64,000 nucleotides of DNA from Larkinella knui (GCF_003858645.1 NZ_RQJP01000005.1:806001-870000); one strand, 5' to 3'. Shown: positions 1 through 9,655, counted from the first letter of the stretch. Notes: generated by a model not told the origin, from the sequence alone. Translations and numbers: made by a program.

Positions 1-2
1 AT

Positions 3-1145
3 CTGGCTTTCTCGGGCAACGGTCGGCTGGAAAAAGAAGTGGTGGACCGGGTGGCCCAAATCGATGCCAAAATTTACGTGCTGGATTGCCTGCCGAACCT
101 GATTGCCAACGGCGACCGAACCCTGGAAGATGTGAACAGGCTCATTCTGGAAGCGGTAAAAAACCTCCGGCAGAAACAACCCACCACCCCGATTTTGCTC
201 GTGGAACACGCCGGCTACACCGATGGCGGCATCAGTCCGGTACGGCGAAATTATTACGCGGGCGTCAATGAGGTGATGCGCAGGGCATTCACGCAGTTGA
301 AAGGGGAGGGAATTGATCAATTGTATCTGTTGCCGAAATCACAAATCAACCTGGATCAGGATGCGATGGTGGACGGGACGCACCCGTCGGATTTGGGCAT
401 GCAGCAGTATGCCGAAGCGTATGAGCAGAGTTTGCGCGCTATTTTGAAGGAACCGTTGGGACCATTTTCAACGACAAAACCACGTACCCAAACCCGCGAT
501 TCCCGGATTTACGACTGGCAAACCCGCCACCACGAAATCCTGGCCCGGCTGAAAACCAATCCGCCCCGAATCGTTTACATGGGCAATTCCATTACGCACT
601 ACTGGGGTGGTGAGCCCGTCGCACCGCGCGCGGCTGGTGCCGATTCCTGGAAGGCCGTCATGGAGCCGCTGGGGGTTCAGAATATGGGCTACGGGTGGGA
701 CCGCATCGAAAACGTGCTGTGGCGGGTTTATCACGGTGAACTCGATGGCTATTCGGCCGCTCAGGTTTTGCTCATGATTGGTACCAATAACCTGCAACTC
801 AATTCAAATGAGGAAATTACCGCCGGACTGAAGTTTCTGATTCAGGCTATCAAAGTCCGCCAACCCACTGCCGAGATTGTGCTGATTGGCATCCTGCCGC
901 GCCGGAACGAAGAAAAACGACTGGCGACGCTCAACGAAGATCTGGCGCAGATGGCCGGAGAAGCCAATATTCGCTTTGCCCAACCCGGTACGGTTTTCCT
1001 GAAACCGGATGGTACCATCGACGAAACGCTGTTTGGCGACGGATTACACCCCAATGCGGAAGGTTACCGACAGTTTGCCGCCAAACTCCAGCCTTTTCTG
1101 AAAACACCGGAACCGGTTTTGAAAGCAAAAAAAGCCAGCCGGTAA
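3..1145 (+). CDS. Tandem SGNH/GDSL hydrolase, 5'-truncated by window edge
   Basis: The reading frame is open to the left edge, so the start lies outside the window; the GTG at 39 is internal. Two SGNH esterase modules are visible. The first lacks its N-terminus (and so its catalytic Ser) but keeps a segment reading FSGNGRLEKEV, typical of the Lipase_GDSL_3 group, and a terminal DGTHP block. The second has block I GNSIT, block III IGTNN and block V DGLHP, the expected Ser, oxyanion and Asp/His elements. Proteins of this kind are usually exported carbohydrate esterases (deacetylases). It is convergent with the LacI regulator and next to a Sus-type locus, so removal of acyl groups from the target glycan is a reasonable inference. 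The substrate cannot be read from sequence. Confidence 0.85.
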   Translation: MAFSGNGRLEKEVVDRVAQIDAKIYVLDCLPNLIANGDRTLEDVNRLILEAVKNLRQKQPTTPILLVEHAGYTDGGISPVRRNYYAGVNEVMRRAFTQLKGEGIDQLYLLPKSQINLDQDAMVDGTHPSDLGMQQYAEAYEQSLRAILKEPLGPFSTTKPRTQTRDSRIYDWQTRHHEILARLKTNPPRIVYMGNSITHYWGGEPVAPRAAGADSWKAVMEPLGVQNMGYGWDRIENVLWRVYHGELDGYSAAQVLLMIGTNNLQLNSNEEITAGLKFLIQAIKVRQPTAEIVLIGILPRRNEEKRLATLNEDLAQMAGEANIRFAQPGTVFLKPDGTIDETLFGDGLHPNAEGYRQFAAKLQPFLKTPEPVLKAKKASR

Positions 1146-1169
1146 TTCCTGGGCGATCAGACGATTGTG

Positions 1170-2198
1170 TCAGCCTGCTTCAGGCGCATCCGTATCCCGA
1201 ACCACTAATTCCGGTTCGAGGGTTACTTTTTGCAGGTTCTCCGGAGCGATTTTTCCATTGATGACGTTGAGGAGAATTTCGGCCGCCATAAATCCGATTT
1301 TGTAGGGATGCTGCTCAACGGAAGCCAGTGGCGGGTGTTCCAGGTAGGTATTGAGCGGCAAATTGGCAAAACTGACAAACGAAATATCCTGGTTGACAAC
1401 CAATCCGTGATTTCGGCATACCTGCATGGCATCCAGGGCCACGTAATCGTTGAAAGCCAGCACCGCATCCGGCCGGGTGTTCGACGTCAGGAGTTGCTGC
1501 ATTTTCAGGACGGTATCCTGCGCCGTCAGGTCGATTCGTTTGATGAGGGCATTTTCAACGGGTAAACCTTCTTCCACCAGGGCCGTAATATACCCCCGAT
1601 ACCGCTCCTCACTGGCCACCAGCGTATACGGACCGTTCAGGAGAGCAATCCGCTGATGACCCCGCCGGGCCAGCCATTTGGTGGCTTCATAGGCTCCCTT
1701 TTCGATGTTACACTCCACCTGATGCGCAGCAAGGTTCGCCGGAATACGGTCGAAAAGGACCAGCGGAATCTGGCGGTCAAGTACTTCCTGAATGTGGTGA
1801 TTTTGCTGCGTTTCTTTGGCTACCGACAGCAAAACGCCGTCGACCCGGTTGGACGCCAGCACTTTCAGAATCTGCTTCTCCCGGTCGAACCGGTCGTGGG
1901 ATTGATAAAGCGCAACGGTAACGTGGTGTTCAAACGCCAGTTCCTCCACGCCGTTGATGACTTCCGAGAAAAAATTCTCCCGAATTTCCGGCAAGACCAT
2001 GCCAATGACGCCGGTTCGGCCCCGCTGAAGATTGCGGGCCGTTGTGCTGGGCAGGTATTTAAGCTGATCGGCCAGCGCGTGAACGGCGTCACGGGTGTGG
2101 GCGCTGATGCGCGGGTGGTTTTGTAAAGCCCGGGATACGGTGGATGGCGACACATTCAGTTGCCGGGCGATCTGTTTAATTGTGATAACATCCTTCAT
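1170..2198 (-). CDS. LacI-family transcriptional regulator
   Basis: About 342 residues starting at the ATG at 2198 (MKDVITIKQIARQLNVS). The longer frame to 2303 would run through the operators and has no homology-like content. The N-terminal helix-turn-helix carries the LacI hallmark VSPSTVSRALQ and a hinge region. The rest is a periplasmic-binding-protein-like effector domain ending in a typical ELVVRDT tail. It lies upstream of, and divergent from, the GH109-SusCD gene run, with two palindromic operators in the intergenic space. It is therefore likely the local regulator of that locus, and possibly autoregulated. LacI-family control is less common in Bacteroidota polysaccharide loci than hybrid two-component or ECF systems, but it occurs in Cytophagales. 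The inducer is unknown. Confidence 0.93.
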   Translation of the reverse strand: MKDVITIKQIARQLNVSPSTVSRALQNHPRISAHTRDAVHALADQLKYLPSTTARNLQRGRTGVIGMVLPEIRENFFSEVINGVEELAFEHHVTVALYQSHDRFDREKQILKVLASNRVDGVLLSVAKETQQNHHIQEVLDRQIPLVLFDRIPANLAAHQVECNIEKGAYEATKWLARRGHQRIALLNGPYTLVASEERYRGYITALVEEGLPVENALIKRIDLTAQDTVLKMQQLLTSNTRPDAVLAFNDYVALDAMQVCRNHGLVVNQDISFVSFANLPLNTYLEHPPLASVEQHPYKIGFMAAEILLNVINGKIAPENLQKVTLEPELVVRDTDAPEAG

Positions 2199-2268
2199 CC
2201 ATGTGTCGTATTCTGCCTTACAATTTACTCCATTTGGCAGGAATTGCAAAATTTTATTCGGTTTTGTA

Positions 2269-2278
2269 CAAACGTTTG
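2269..2278. promoter_or_regulatory. LacI-type operator O1 (CAAACGTTTG)
   Basis: Perfect 10 bp palindrome with central CpG, the classic LacI/GalR operator core. A second identical core lies at 2291-2300, with centres 22 bp apart, about two helical turns. Both are between the regulator start (2198) and the GH109 start (2440). Confidence 0.8.
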
Positions 2279-2290
2279 CACACCTCAGAA

Positions 2291-2300
2291 CAAACGTTTG
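2291..2300. promoter_or_regulatory. LacI-type operator O2 (CAAACGTTTG)
   Basis: Second identical palindromic core, both followed by CACA/CACC-like flanks. The spacing places O1 and O2 on the same DNA face, which would allow cooperative binding by two dimers or one tetramer. This is inferred from geometry. Confidence 0.8.
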
Positions 2301-2439
2301 CACAGCCTAAATCCGTCAGAATGAAGGCGGTGAGGCTGCGGGTTTGATTGATCGGTTGATGTCTTTTTTCCAATTTCGACACGGAATTAAACCCCAAACC
2401 GTCACCCTAAAGCACACGCCAACTCAGCTAACGCCCCTT

Positions 2440-3816
2440 ATGCCTATCTCCTCACGCCGTAATTTTCTGCGTACTGCGGCCCTCAGCACCGCTGCCGCAC
2501 CGTTTATTCCTTCGTTGTTCGAACCGGTGGCTGCTGCGGCACAACCATCGGTTTTGTCCCAGGTTCGGCTGGCTTTTATCGGCGTCGGATCGCGGGGCCG
2601 CAGTCACGTTCGCCAGGCCCTGTTCCGCGATGATGTGGTCATTACCGCCATTTGCGACCCGGACCCGGATGCCATCAGCCGCACCAACGCCATGATTGAG
2701 AAAAGTGGCAAGAAGAAGCCGGTGGCCTACACCAAAGGCGGTGAGGATTTTGTGAACATGCTCAAACGCGACGACATCGACGGTGTGGTGATCGCAACGC
2801 CCTGGGAATGGCACGTTCCGATGGCGGTCGCCACCATGAAAGCCGGAAAATACGCCGGGGTGGAAGTATCGGCCACGGTCACGCTCAAGGAATCCTGGGA
2901 TCTGGTCAACACCTTCGAAAAAACCGGGTCGCACTGCATGATTCTGGAAAACGTCTGTTACCGGCGCGATGTCCTGGCCGTCCTGAACATGATCCGTCAG
3001 GGCATGTTTGGCGAAATGACGTATGCTCACTGCGGCTACCAGCACGACCTGCGGAATATTAAATTCAACGACGGCAAGTCGGTTGGTGGGGTAGGGGCCG
3101 AATTTGGGGCCAAAGGCTACTCCGAAGCGCGCTGGCGTACGCAACATTCGGTGGATCGGAACGGCGATCTGTACCCAACGCACGGTTTGGGGCCGGTGGC
3201 TCACTGGCTGAACATCAACCGGGGAAACCGCTTTCTGCACCTGACGTCCATGGCCACCCAATCGCGCGGACTGCACAAATACATCGTCGACAAGGGCGGG
3301 CCGGATCATCCCAACGCCAAAGTAAACTTCAAACTCGGCGATGTGGTCACCACGATGGTTCAGTGCGCCAACGGCGAAAACATCGTCATCATGCACGATA
3401 CCAACTCGCCCCGGCCGTATTCGCTCGGTTTTCGGGCGCAGGGAACCCAGGGCATCTGGATGGACGATGGCAAAACGATTTACCTGGAAGGCGTGAGCCC
3501 AAAACCGCACCAGTGGGAGCCGTTCGAGTCGTATCAGGAAAAATACGATCACCCGCTCTGGAAACAACACGGCACCACCGCCCAGGGGGGTGGTCATGGC
3601 GGGATCGATTTCTTCGTCATGCGGGCCTTCATCGAATCCATCAAGGCGCAGGTGGCCCCACCGATCGATGTGTATGACGCAGCCGCCTGGAGCGCCATCA
3701 GTCCGCTATCGGAACAATCCATCGCCCAAGGTAGCAAACCGGTCGAAATACCGGATTTCACGCGGGGCAAATGGAAGACGAATAAGCCCGTCTTCGGCCT
3801 GAACGAACTGTATTAA
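2440..3816 (+). CDS. GH109-type Gfo/Idh/MocA oxidoreductase (alpha-N-acetylgalactosaminidase-like), Tat-exported
   Basis: The ATG at 2440 gives 458 residues beginning with a twin-arginine leader (SSRRNFLRTAA). Upstream in-frame residues look like untranslated leader. A Rossmann motif (FIGVGSRGRSHV, near residues 46-57) binds NAD. The residues E170, Y200, H202, Y245 and H248 fall at the spacing I recall for the catalytic set of the characterised Elizabethkingia GH109 enzyme, including the YPTHG segment. GH109 enzymes hydrolyse terminal alpha-GalNAc by an NAD-dependent oxidation/elimination mechanism. Length is usual for the family. It is the first gene of the run leading into SusC/SusD, downstream of the LacI operators. 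Activity on GalNAc rather than another sugar is an inference from family similarity. Confidence 0.85.
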   Translation: MPISSRRNFLRTAALSTAAAPFIPSLFEPVAAAAQPSVLSQVRLAFIGVGSRGRSHVRQALFRDDVVITAICDPDPDAISRTNAMIEKSGKKKPVAYTKGGEDFVNMLKRDDIDGVVIATPWEWHVPMAVATMKAGKYAGVEVSATVTLKESWDLVNTFEKTGSHCMILENVCYRRDVLAVLNMIRQGMFGEMTYAHCGYQHDLRNIKFNDGKSVGGVGAEFGAKGYSEARWRTQHSVDRNGDLYPTHGLGPVAHWLNINRGNRFLHLTSMATQSRGLHKYIVDKGGPDHPNAKVNFKLGDVVTTMVQCANGENIVIMHDTNSPRPYSLGFRAQGTQGIWMDDGKTIYLEGVSPKPHQWEPFESYQEKYDHPLWKQHGTTAQGGGHGGIDFFVMRAFIESIKAQVAPPIDVYDAAAWSAISPLSEQSIAQGSKPVEIPDFTRGKWKTNKPVFGLNELY

Positions 3817-3825
3817 AACTACCCC

Positions 3826-3859
3826 GGCCGCGTCGAAACCGTACGGTCTCGACGCGGCC
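3826..3859. terminator. Perfect 11-bp inverted repeat between GH109 gene and susC
   Basis: Arms 3826-3836 and 3849-3859 (GGCCGCGTCGA and its complement) are perfect. The 12-nt loop contains a further palindrome, ACCGTACGGT. It starts 9 nt after the GH109 stop and is followed by a pyrimidine-rich stretch. It may terminate or attenuate the upstream transcript, making SusC/SusD expression differ from GH109, or protect the upstream mRNA end. Confidence 0.6.
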
Positions 3860-3938
3860 AATGGTCTTCTTCTCCGCTCCACGCCATCGGTTTCTGTCAC
3901 GGTACCTGCTCCACTTTTTCAATCAACCTAAAAAAAGT

Positions 3939-6869
3939 ATGAAACAGTTTTCCACTTACCTCCTGTTATTCTGGCTATTCGTAACCATTTCCGGTTATGG
4001 GCAGGCCACGCTGCGGGGCACGGTCCGCGACGATGCCGGGCAACCGTTACCGGGCACCACCATTGTGGTTCGCGGCACCACGCAGGGCACCACCACCGAT
4101 GATAAAGGCACGTTCTCGGTTCGCGCCACTCCAACCGATGTGCTGGAAATCAGCTCGATTGGTTACCAGGGAACGACGGTAACGGTCGGCAACCGGACGT
4201 CCGTGGAAATTGCCCTTAAAAAAGCCGATACGATGCTGGATGAGGTGGTTGTTATGGGCTACACGACCACGAACCAGCGCAACCTGACCGGTTCAGCCCA
4301 GGTTGTAACCGCCAAAGACCTGAAAGATGTGACGGCCAACAACGTCGGCCAGCTGTTGCAGGGCAAGGCTGCGGGCGTTTTTGTCGGAAACAGTTCCGGC
4401 GATCCGCGCAGTGCGCCCAAAGTCCTGATTCGGGGCGTTGGTACGCTCACTGCCAGTTCCAATCCGCTTTACGTGGTCGATGGGGTCATTGGCGGTATTC
4501 CCAACCCGAGTGACATCGAATCCATGACCGTGTTGAAAGACGCTTCGGCGACGGCCCTCTACGGTGCGCGGGCTTCCAACGGCGTGATCGTGATCACAAC
4601 CCGCCGGGGAGCGTCTGGCAAAACCCGGCTGACGGCCCGGCTCAACAAGGGCGTTGGTACTTTAAGTCTGGGAAATTTCCGGCTTCTGGATGGGCCGCAA
4701 CTCTATGATTTACAGAAAAGAGTGTTCCAGCGCGACCGGCCCACGGCCAACCTCAACGACTACCTGCCCACACCGGAAGCCAGCGCCAACACCAACTGGT
4801 TCGATCAGGCATTCCGAACCGCCACCAACACCCTGGCCGAATTGAGTGCGTCCGGGGGTAGTGACAAAACGCGCTTTTTCATGAGCGGGAATTACTACAA
4901 AGAAGAGGGGATTTTGCAGGGAACCGGGCTCGACCGGTTTGGCGGACGGCTGAATTTCAGCCACACCATCAGCGACAAATTCCGGATCAACGTCAACGGC
5001 GCCGGACTCTACACCCGGGGCTACGACAACAGCAACGGCGGGCTGTATGCGGCCTATACCTACCTGCCCTACGACGACCCGTATTACAACGGCCAGCCGT
5101 ATAACCCCGTAACGGGCGCAAAAAAGTGGTACGGACGCGATAACGCCAACTTCATCTACAACCGCCAGTTCAACACGTTCAAAGAAAACACCCTGTCGGG
5201 CGACCTGCTTTTCAAAGCGGAATACGATCTGCTGCCCTGGCTGACGCTGACCACTACCAACCGCGCCCAAACCAGTTATTATGGCAGCCAGAGCAGTCAG
5301 GACATGCGCGGCCCGAGCGCCCTGGATGTACAGGGACGACTGGCCAATACCACCACCCGCGATTATACGCTGCTGACATCCAATCTGTTGCGCTTCCGGC
5401 ATAGTTTCAACGGCGGGCATAGCCTGGACGGTTTGGCCGGTTACGAATACCAGACCTATTATTACGAATCGCTGGGGGCAACGGGCAAAGGGATTTTCTC
5501 CGGTTTGAACATTCTGGATGCGACTTCCCAGGCCGAAACCATCAGCGGCACCAAAACAGACAACGCCTTTTCGTCGTACCTGTTTCAGGCCAATTACGGC
5601 TATCAGGACAAATACCTCGTGACAACGTCGTTTCGTCGGGATGGCTCGTCCAAGTTCGGCCGCAACCGGAAATACGGCAATTTTTACGCCGTGGGACTCA
5701 CCTGGAATGCCTCGAATGAGGCCTTTCTGCGCAGCAATCCGCTGCTGACGAATCTCAAATTCCGGACCAGCTACGGGACCACCGGAAACGCGGACGGCAT
5801 CAACGACTATGCCGCCCAGGGCTTGTATAACCTGACGGGCCAATACGCGGGCATTCCGTCGGCGTATCCGACGCGCATCGAAAACCCGAACCTGTCGTGG
5901 GAAGTGTCCAAAAACGCCAACTTCGGGATCGATGCGACCTTGTGGAACCGGCTTTCGTTAACGGTTGATCTGTATAACCGGCTGACGAATAACCTTTTGT
6001 TCAATCGCCCGCTCCAGGCGACGAGTGGGTATTCGTTCATCACGGAAAACGTCGGAGCGGTTCGGAACAAAGGACTTGAAGTGGTTTTGTCGGCGGACAT
6101 TCTGCAAAAAACCGCTTTGAAATGGCGCATGGAAGTCAATGCCGGAATGAACCGAAACCGGGTGACGGCGCTTTACGGGGACCGTGTGCTGGTGGCCAAC
6201 GGCCAGCGTCCCTACGCCCTCGACCAGCCGCTCAACAGCTGGTACCTGCGCCGGTGGATGGGCGTTGATCCGCAAACGGGCGGGCCACTCTGGGAAAAAG
6301 TAGGCACCGATGGGAGCAGCACTACAACCAACAACTACAACGACGCTACGATCCAGTTTATCGGCAGCAACGCCAACCCCAAACTTTTCGGCGGTTTTCG
6401 CCAGGTGCTGAGCTGGAAAGGGCTGGAACTGAATGCGTTCTTTACGTACAGCACCGGATCCATTCTCTACAACGGCGACCGGAATCTGTTCGACAACGAC
6501 GGTGCCTATGACCGCTACAACCTGATGGCCCTGCAGGATGGCTGGAGCCGGTGGGAAAAACCCGGCGATATCACTACGCACCCGAAATACGTCATCGGCG
6601 GCAACAACAACGCCCAGCGCCCGTCGTCACGCTTCCTGGAAAACGGCAATTACCTCCGGCTGCGCAACATCACCCTGTCGTACGATTTGCCGGCGGCACT
6701 GGTGAGCAAAGCCCGGCTGGACGGGGTCCGGCTAACGGTATCGGCGGATAATGTGGTCACGATCACGAAGTTTTCCGGCATCGATCCGGATGTGACCGAA
6801 ACCGGCGAAGTTGGTACGAAATACCCGTTCAGCCGGAAGCTGGTGTTTGGTCTCCAGTTTAATTTTTAA
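3939..6869 (+). CDS. SusC/RagA-family TonB-linked outer-membrane transporter
   Basis: The ATG at 3939 gives 976 residues with a signal peptide (MKQFSTYLLLFWLFVTISGYGQ). A carboxypeptidase-D-like beta-sandwich follows (LRGTVRDDAGQPLPGTTIVV). The plug domain begins near MLDEVVVMGY and contains the SusC signatures LIRGVGTL, NPLYVVDGV and LKDASATALYGARASNGVI. The remainder is a 22-strand barrel ending in an aromatic C-terminus (FGLQFNF). It imports oligosaccharides across the outer membrane with energy from TonB/ExbBD and a SusD lid. The susD gene starts 12 nt downstream. No anti-sigma-interacting N-terminal extension (STN domain) is visible, which fits control by the adjacent LacI protein rather than by an ECF sigma/anti-sigma pair. 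Confidence 0.95.
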   Translation: MKQFSTYLLLFWLFVTISGYGQATLRGTVRDDAGQPLPGTTIVVRGTTQGTTTDDKGTFSVRATPTDVLEISSIGYQGTTVTVGNRTSVEIALKKADTMLDEVVVMGYTTTNQRNLTGSAQVVTAKDLKDVTANNVGQLLQGKAAGVFVGNSSGDPRSAPKVLIRGVGTLTASSNPLYVVDGVIGGIPNPSDIESMTVLKDASATALYGARASNGVIVITTRRGASGKTRLTARLNKGVGTLSLGNFRLLDGPQLYDLQKRVFQRDRPTANLNDYLPTPEASANTNWFDQAFRTATNTLAELSASGGSDKTRFFMSGNYYKEEGILQGTGLDRFGGRLNFSHTISDKFRINVNGAGLYTRGYDNSNGGLYAAYTYLPYDDPYYNGQPYNPVTGAKKWYGRDNANFIYNRQFNTFKENTLSGDLLFKAEYDLLPWLTLTTTNRAQTSYYGSQSSQDMRGPSALDVQGRLANTTTRDYTLLTSNLLRFRHSFNGGHSLDGLAGYEYQTYYYESLGATGKGIFSGLNILDATSQAETISGTKTDNAFSSYLFQANYGYQDKYLVTTSFRRDGSSKFGRNRKYGNFYAVGLTWNASNEAFLRSNPLLTNLKFRTSYGTTGNADGINDYAAQGLYNLTGQYAGIPSAYPTRIENPNLSWEVSKNANFGIDATLWNRLSLTVDLYNRLTNNLLFNRPLQATSGYSFITENVGAVRNKGLEVVLSADILQKTALKWRMEVNAGMNRNRVTALYGDRVLVANGQRPYALDQPLNSWYLRRWMGVDPQTGGPLWEKVGTDGSSTTTNNYNDATIQFIGSNANPKLFGGFRQVLSWKGLELNAFFTYSTGSILYNGDRNLFDNDGAYDRYNLMALQDGWSRWEKPGDITTHPKYVIGGNNNAQRPSSRFLENGNYLRLRNITLSYDLPAALVSKARLDGVRLTVSADNVVTITKFSGIDPDVTETGEVGTKYPFSRKLVFGLQFNF

Positions 6870-6881
6870 TCATCGACATCC

Positions 6882-8336
6882 ATGAAATCCTCTTTTTCAC
6901 GTTTTCTGTTGCTGGGTTGTGTGGTGGTGGCCACCGCTTCCTGCGAGATCGATACAACGCCCTACAACGGTTTGTCCGAAGCGGCACTACTGCAAAACGC
7001 CCAGGGCCTGCGGGCCGCTACCGACGGGAATTATACCTTCCTGAAAGAGGCCGACTATACCCGTAATCTGTTCATTATGAACGAATATCCGGGCGATAAC
7101 CTGACGCTCAGCGGCACCACGACCGATGCGCTTTTTCTGACCTATACGTATCGGCACACGTCCGATCAGGCCAATGCGCTCCAGATTTACCGCAAAGCGT
7201 ATCAGATTATTGTTGGCTGCAACAAAGTGATTGGCGCGGTTCAGGAAGGAACCTCGAAAGAAATGGATCAGATTCTGGGCGAAAATCTGTTCCTGCGCGC
7301 CATGGTTCATTTCGATCTGGTGCGGCTTTTCGGACGTCCCTACGGCCAGAGTCCGGAAACGAATCCGGGCGTTATCATTAAAACCGACACGAAAGCCGAC
7401 GACAACGCCAGCCGGGCTACAGTAAAGGATGTTTATGCTTTTGTCGTCAGTGAGTTGCAGAAAGCCGCCAAGCTGATGACCGTGACGCGTACCAGCAGTT
7501 ACGCCAGTGCCGCAGCGGCCAATGCGCTGCTTTCGCGGGTGTATCTGTACATGAATGACAACGCCAACACCATCAAATACGCCGATCTGGTCATCTCCGA
7601 AAACCGGTTTACGCTGGCTACGCCGATGCAGGTTCCGGATTTTTATACGGTGGAAAACGAGCAGAACAAGGAAGTGATTCTGGCCATCAAACACACCCTG
7701 AAAGACGACCGCGCCTGGGGTTCGCTGGGGTCGATGCTGTATACCTCGCCGGGCGGGGTCGGCTATGGTGAGGTCTATGCATCGCAGGATTATCAGGATC
7801 TGGTCAACAAGTATCCCAACGACAAACGGCGGTCGTTCCTGGTGCGCAAACTAACGGCGCAGGGAGCACAGGAAAAACGGAACGGAATCGATAAAGTTTA
7901 CGTCACGAAGTTTTCCAACCAGGGCGGTATTGCCACGCTCAGTTCGCCGGTGCTGTTGCGGCTCTCGGAAGTGTACCTGAACCGGGCCGAAGCCTACGCC
8001 AAAACCGGTGCGCCGGACAAAGCCATCGCCGATGTCAACCTGATTCGGCAGCGGGCGGGCCTGAGCGGAACCGAGCTCTATACCGCAACCGATCTGAAAG
8101 GTCTGCCCGCCGTATTGGATGTGGTTTTGCAGGAAAGGCGGCTGGAACTGGCTTTTGAAGGCCACCGCCCCTACGATCTGTACCGCAACAACCGGAGTCT
8201 GGTTCGGAATTATCCCGGTTATCACAATACCGCAACCGGCCAGCAAACCGTAACGGCCGACGATAAACAAGTGGTCAATCTGATACCGGAAGCCGAAATT
8301 ATTCTCAATTCCAACCTGAAACAGAATCCATTGTAG
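6882..8336 (+). CDS. SusD/RagB-family outer-membrane glycan-binding lipoprotein
   Basis: 484 residues with a lipoprotein signal ending at ATASC (Cys near residue 21). TPR-like helical repeats follow, with the typical SusD C-terminal segment containing RLSEVYLNRAEAY, VNLIRQRAGL and VLQERRLELAFEGHRPYDLYR. It forms the extracellular lid of the SusC transporter and binds the glycan. It is tightly coupled to susC (12 nt gap) and to the next gene (11 nt gap), so all are presumably one transcript. Confidence 0.96.
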   Translation: MKSSFSRFLLLGCVVVATASCEIDTTPYNGLSEAALLQNAQGLRAATDGNYTFLKEADYTRNLFIMNEYPGDNLTLSGTTTDALFLTYTYRHTSDQANALQIYRKAYQIIVGCNKVIGAVQEGTSKEMDQILGENLFLRAMVHFDLVRLFGRPYGQSPETNPGVIIKTDTKADDNASRATVKDVYAFVVSELQKAAKLMTVTRTSSYASAAAANALLSRVYLYMNDNANTIKYADLVISENRFTLATPMQVPDFYTVENEQNKEVILAIKHTLKDDRAWGSLGSMLYTSPGGVGYGEVYASQDYQDLVNKYPNDKRRSFLVRKLTAQGAQEKRNGIDKVYVTKFSNQGGIATLSSPVLLRLSEVYLNRAEAYAKTGAPDKAIADVNLIRQRAGLSGTELYTATDLKGLPAVLDVVLQERRLELAFEGHRPYDLYRNNRSLVRNYPGYHNTATGQQTVTADDKQVVNLIPEAEIILNSNLKQNPL

Positions 8337-8347
8337 TAGCTTGCCTG

Positions 8348-9637
8348 ATGAATTTCCTACCCTTAATCCTTTTTTTTACCGGGCTGTTTCCGCCGACAAG
8401 TCATTCGCACGACGCGAATCGCTTGTCGGTTCCCATTGGCGGCAATGCCTGGGTGTCGAACCCCGCCGACCAATCCGCCAAAATCACCAGCGATGGACTA
8501 ACCGGCTGGAACCAGCCCGAAAGCCGGGTTTCCGTCTACGTCCGGTTTGCCCGCGCCGGAACGCTGAAACTTTCGGCCGCGATGAGCGTTCCGGAGGGCG
8601 ACAGTAAAATCAGGGTGAGCTTGCTGGGAAAACCGGTCGAATTTTCGGCCAGCGGCAGCGCGGAAAAAGACTATTACCTGGGCGAGTGGACCGTTCAAAA
8701 ACCGGGTTATGTAAAGATCGATGTTCAGGGCCTGACCAAAACCGGTCCGGCGTTTGGAAACCTGCGCGAGCTCGGCATCAGTGGCGATGTGGTGGACGAG
8801 AAAACCGTTTTCGTTCGTTCCAACAAAGACAATTATTTCTACTGGGGACGGCGCGGACCCTCCGTTCATTTGAAGTATGCTACGCCCGAAAACACGGATA
8901 CCGAGTGGTTTTACAACGAAATTACGGTTCCCGAAGGCAGTGACGTCGTCGGTTCGTATTTTATGGCCAACGGGTTTGCCGAAGGGTATTTCGGGATGCA
9001 GGTGAATTCCCCGACCGAGCGACGGATTCTGTTTTCGGTCTGGAGTCCGTTCAAAACCGACAACCCGAAAGAGATTCCGCAGGATCAGAAAATCATTCTG
9101 GCGGGCAAAGGAACCGGCGTCACCACCAACGATTTTGGCAACGAAGGCTCCGGCGGCCAAAGCTACCTGCGCTACCCCTGGAAAGCGGGCCGCACCTGCC
9201 GGTTTCTGCTTCGGGGTCGACCGGATGAAAACAACTATACGACATACACGGCCTATTTTTCGGAGGGTGACGGGGGTGACTGGCAACTGATTGCCCGCTT
9301 CAAGCGGCCCAAAACCACGACGTATTTAAAATCGCTGCACTCTTTTCTGGAAAATTTCGTGCCGAATACGGGTAACATCCAGCGGCAGGCAGCCTTTGGG
9401 AACCAATGGATTTGCAGCAAAGACGGCGTCTGGCAGGAAATTGTCAGCGCCCGCTTCACCGGCGATGCGACAGCCCGGGCGGCTTTTCGGCAGGATTACG
9501 CGGGCGGTGTTGGGCCCACGAACCAGTTCTTCCTGAAAAATTGCGGTTTTTTTGACGAATCCGTTCCGCTCAATACGACGTATACCCGGCAACCGCTCCG
9601 AAAAGCGCCAGCCATTGATTTTTCCCGATTCCCGTAA
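8348..9637 (+). CDS. DUF3472 (with DUF5077-like N-terminus) exported protein
   Basis: 429 residues, short N-terminal hydrophobic signal (MNFLPLILFFTGLFPP). The N-terminal ~110 residues resemble DUF5077 (SVPIGGNAWVSNPAD). The central and C-terminal part has the DUF3472 features FYNEITVPEGSDVVGSYFMANGF, EGYFGMQVNS and a YLRYPWKAGRTCRFLLRG block. Both domains are beta-sandwich-like and recur beside SusC/SusD genes. No enzymatic role is established to my knowledge; carbohydrate binding is the usual guess. It sits 11 nt after susD and just before the GHMP kinase, so co-transcription is likely. Confidence 0.85.
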   Translation: MNFLPLILFFTGLFPPTSHSHDANRLSVPIGGNAWVSNPADQSAKITSDGLTGWNQPESRVSVYVRFARAGTLKLSAAMSVPEGDSKIRVSLLGKPVEFSASGSAEKDYYLGEWTVQKPGYVKIDVQGLTKTGPAFGNLRELGISGDVVDEKTVFVRSNKDNYFYWGRRGPSVHLKYATPENTDTEWFYNEITVPEGSDVVGSYFMANGFAEGYFGMQVNSPTERRILFSVWSPFKTDNPKEIPQDQKIILAGKGTGVTTNDFGNEGSGGQSYLRYPWKAGRTCRFLLRGRPDENNYTTYTAYFSEGDGGDWQLIARFKRPKTTTYLKSLHSFLENFVPNTGNIQRQAAFGNQWICSKDGVWQEIVSARFTGDATARAAFRQDYAGGVGPTNQFFLKNCGFFDESVPLNTTYTRQPLRKAPAIDFSRFP

Positions 9638-9655
9638 CTAGTGATTGAATCAGCG

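Noticed and set aside
2452-3597. Long antisense frame opposite the GH109 gene
   Set aside because: No family signature; mirrors the codon structure of the real gene, which has clear motifs.
4710-5843. 377-codon antisense frame opposite susC
   Set aside because: Low-complexity Gly/Val/Ala-rich shadow of a confident SusC gene.
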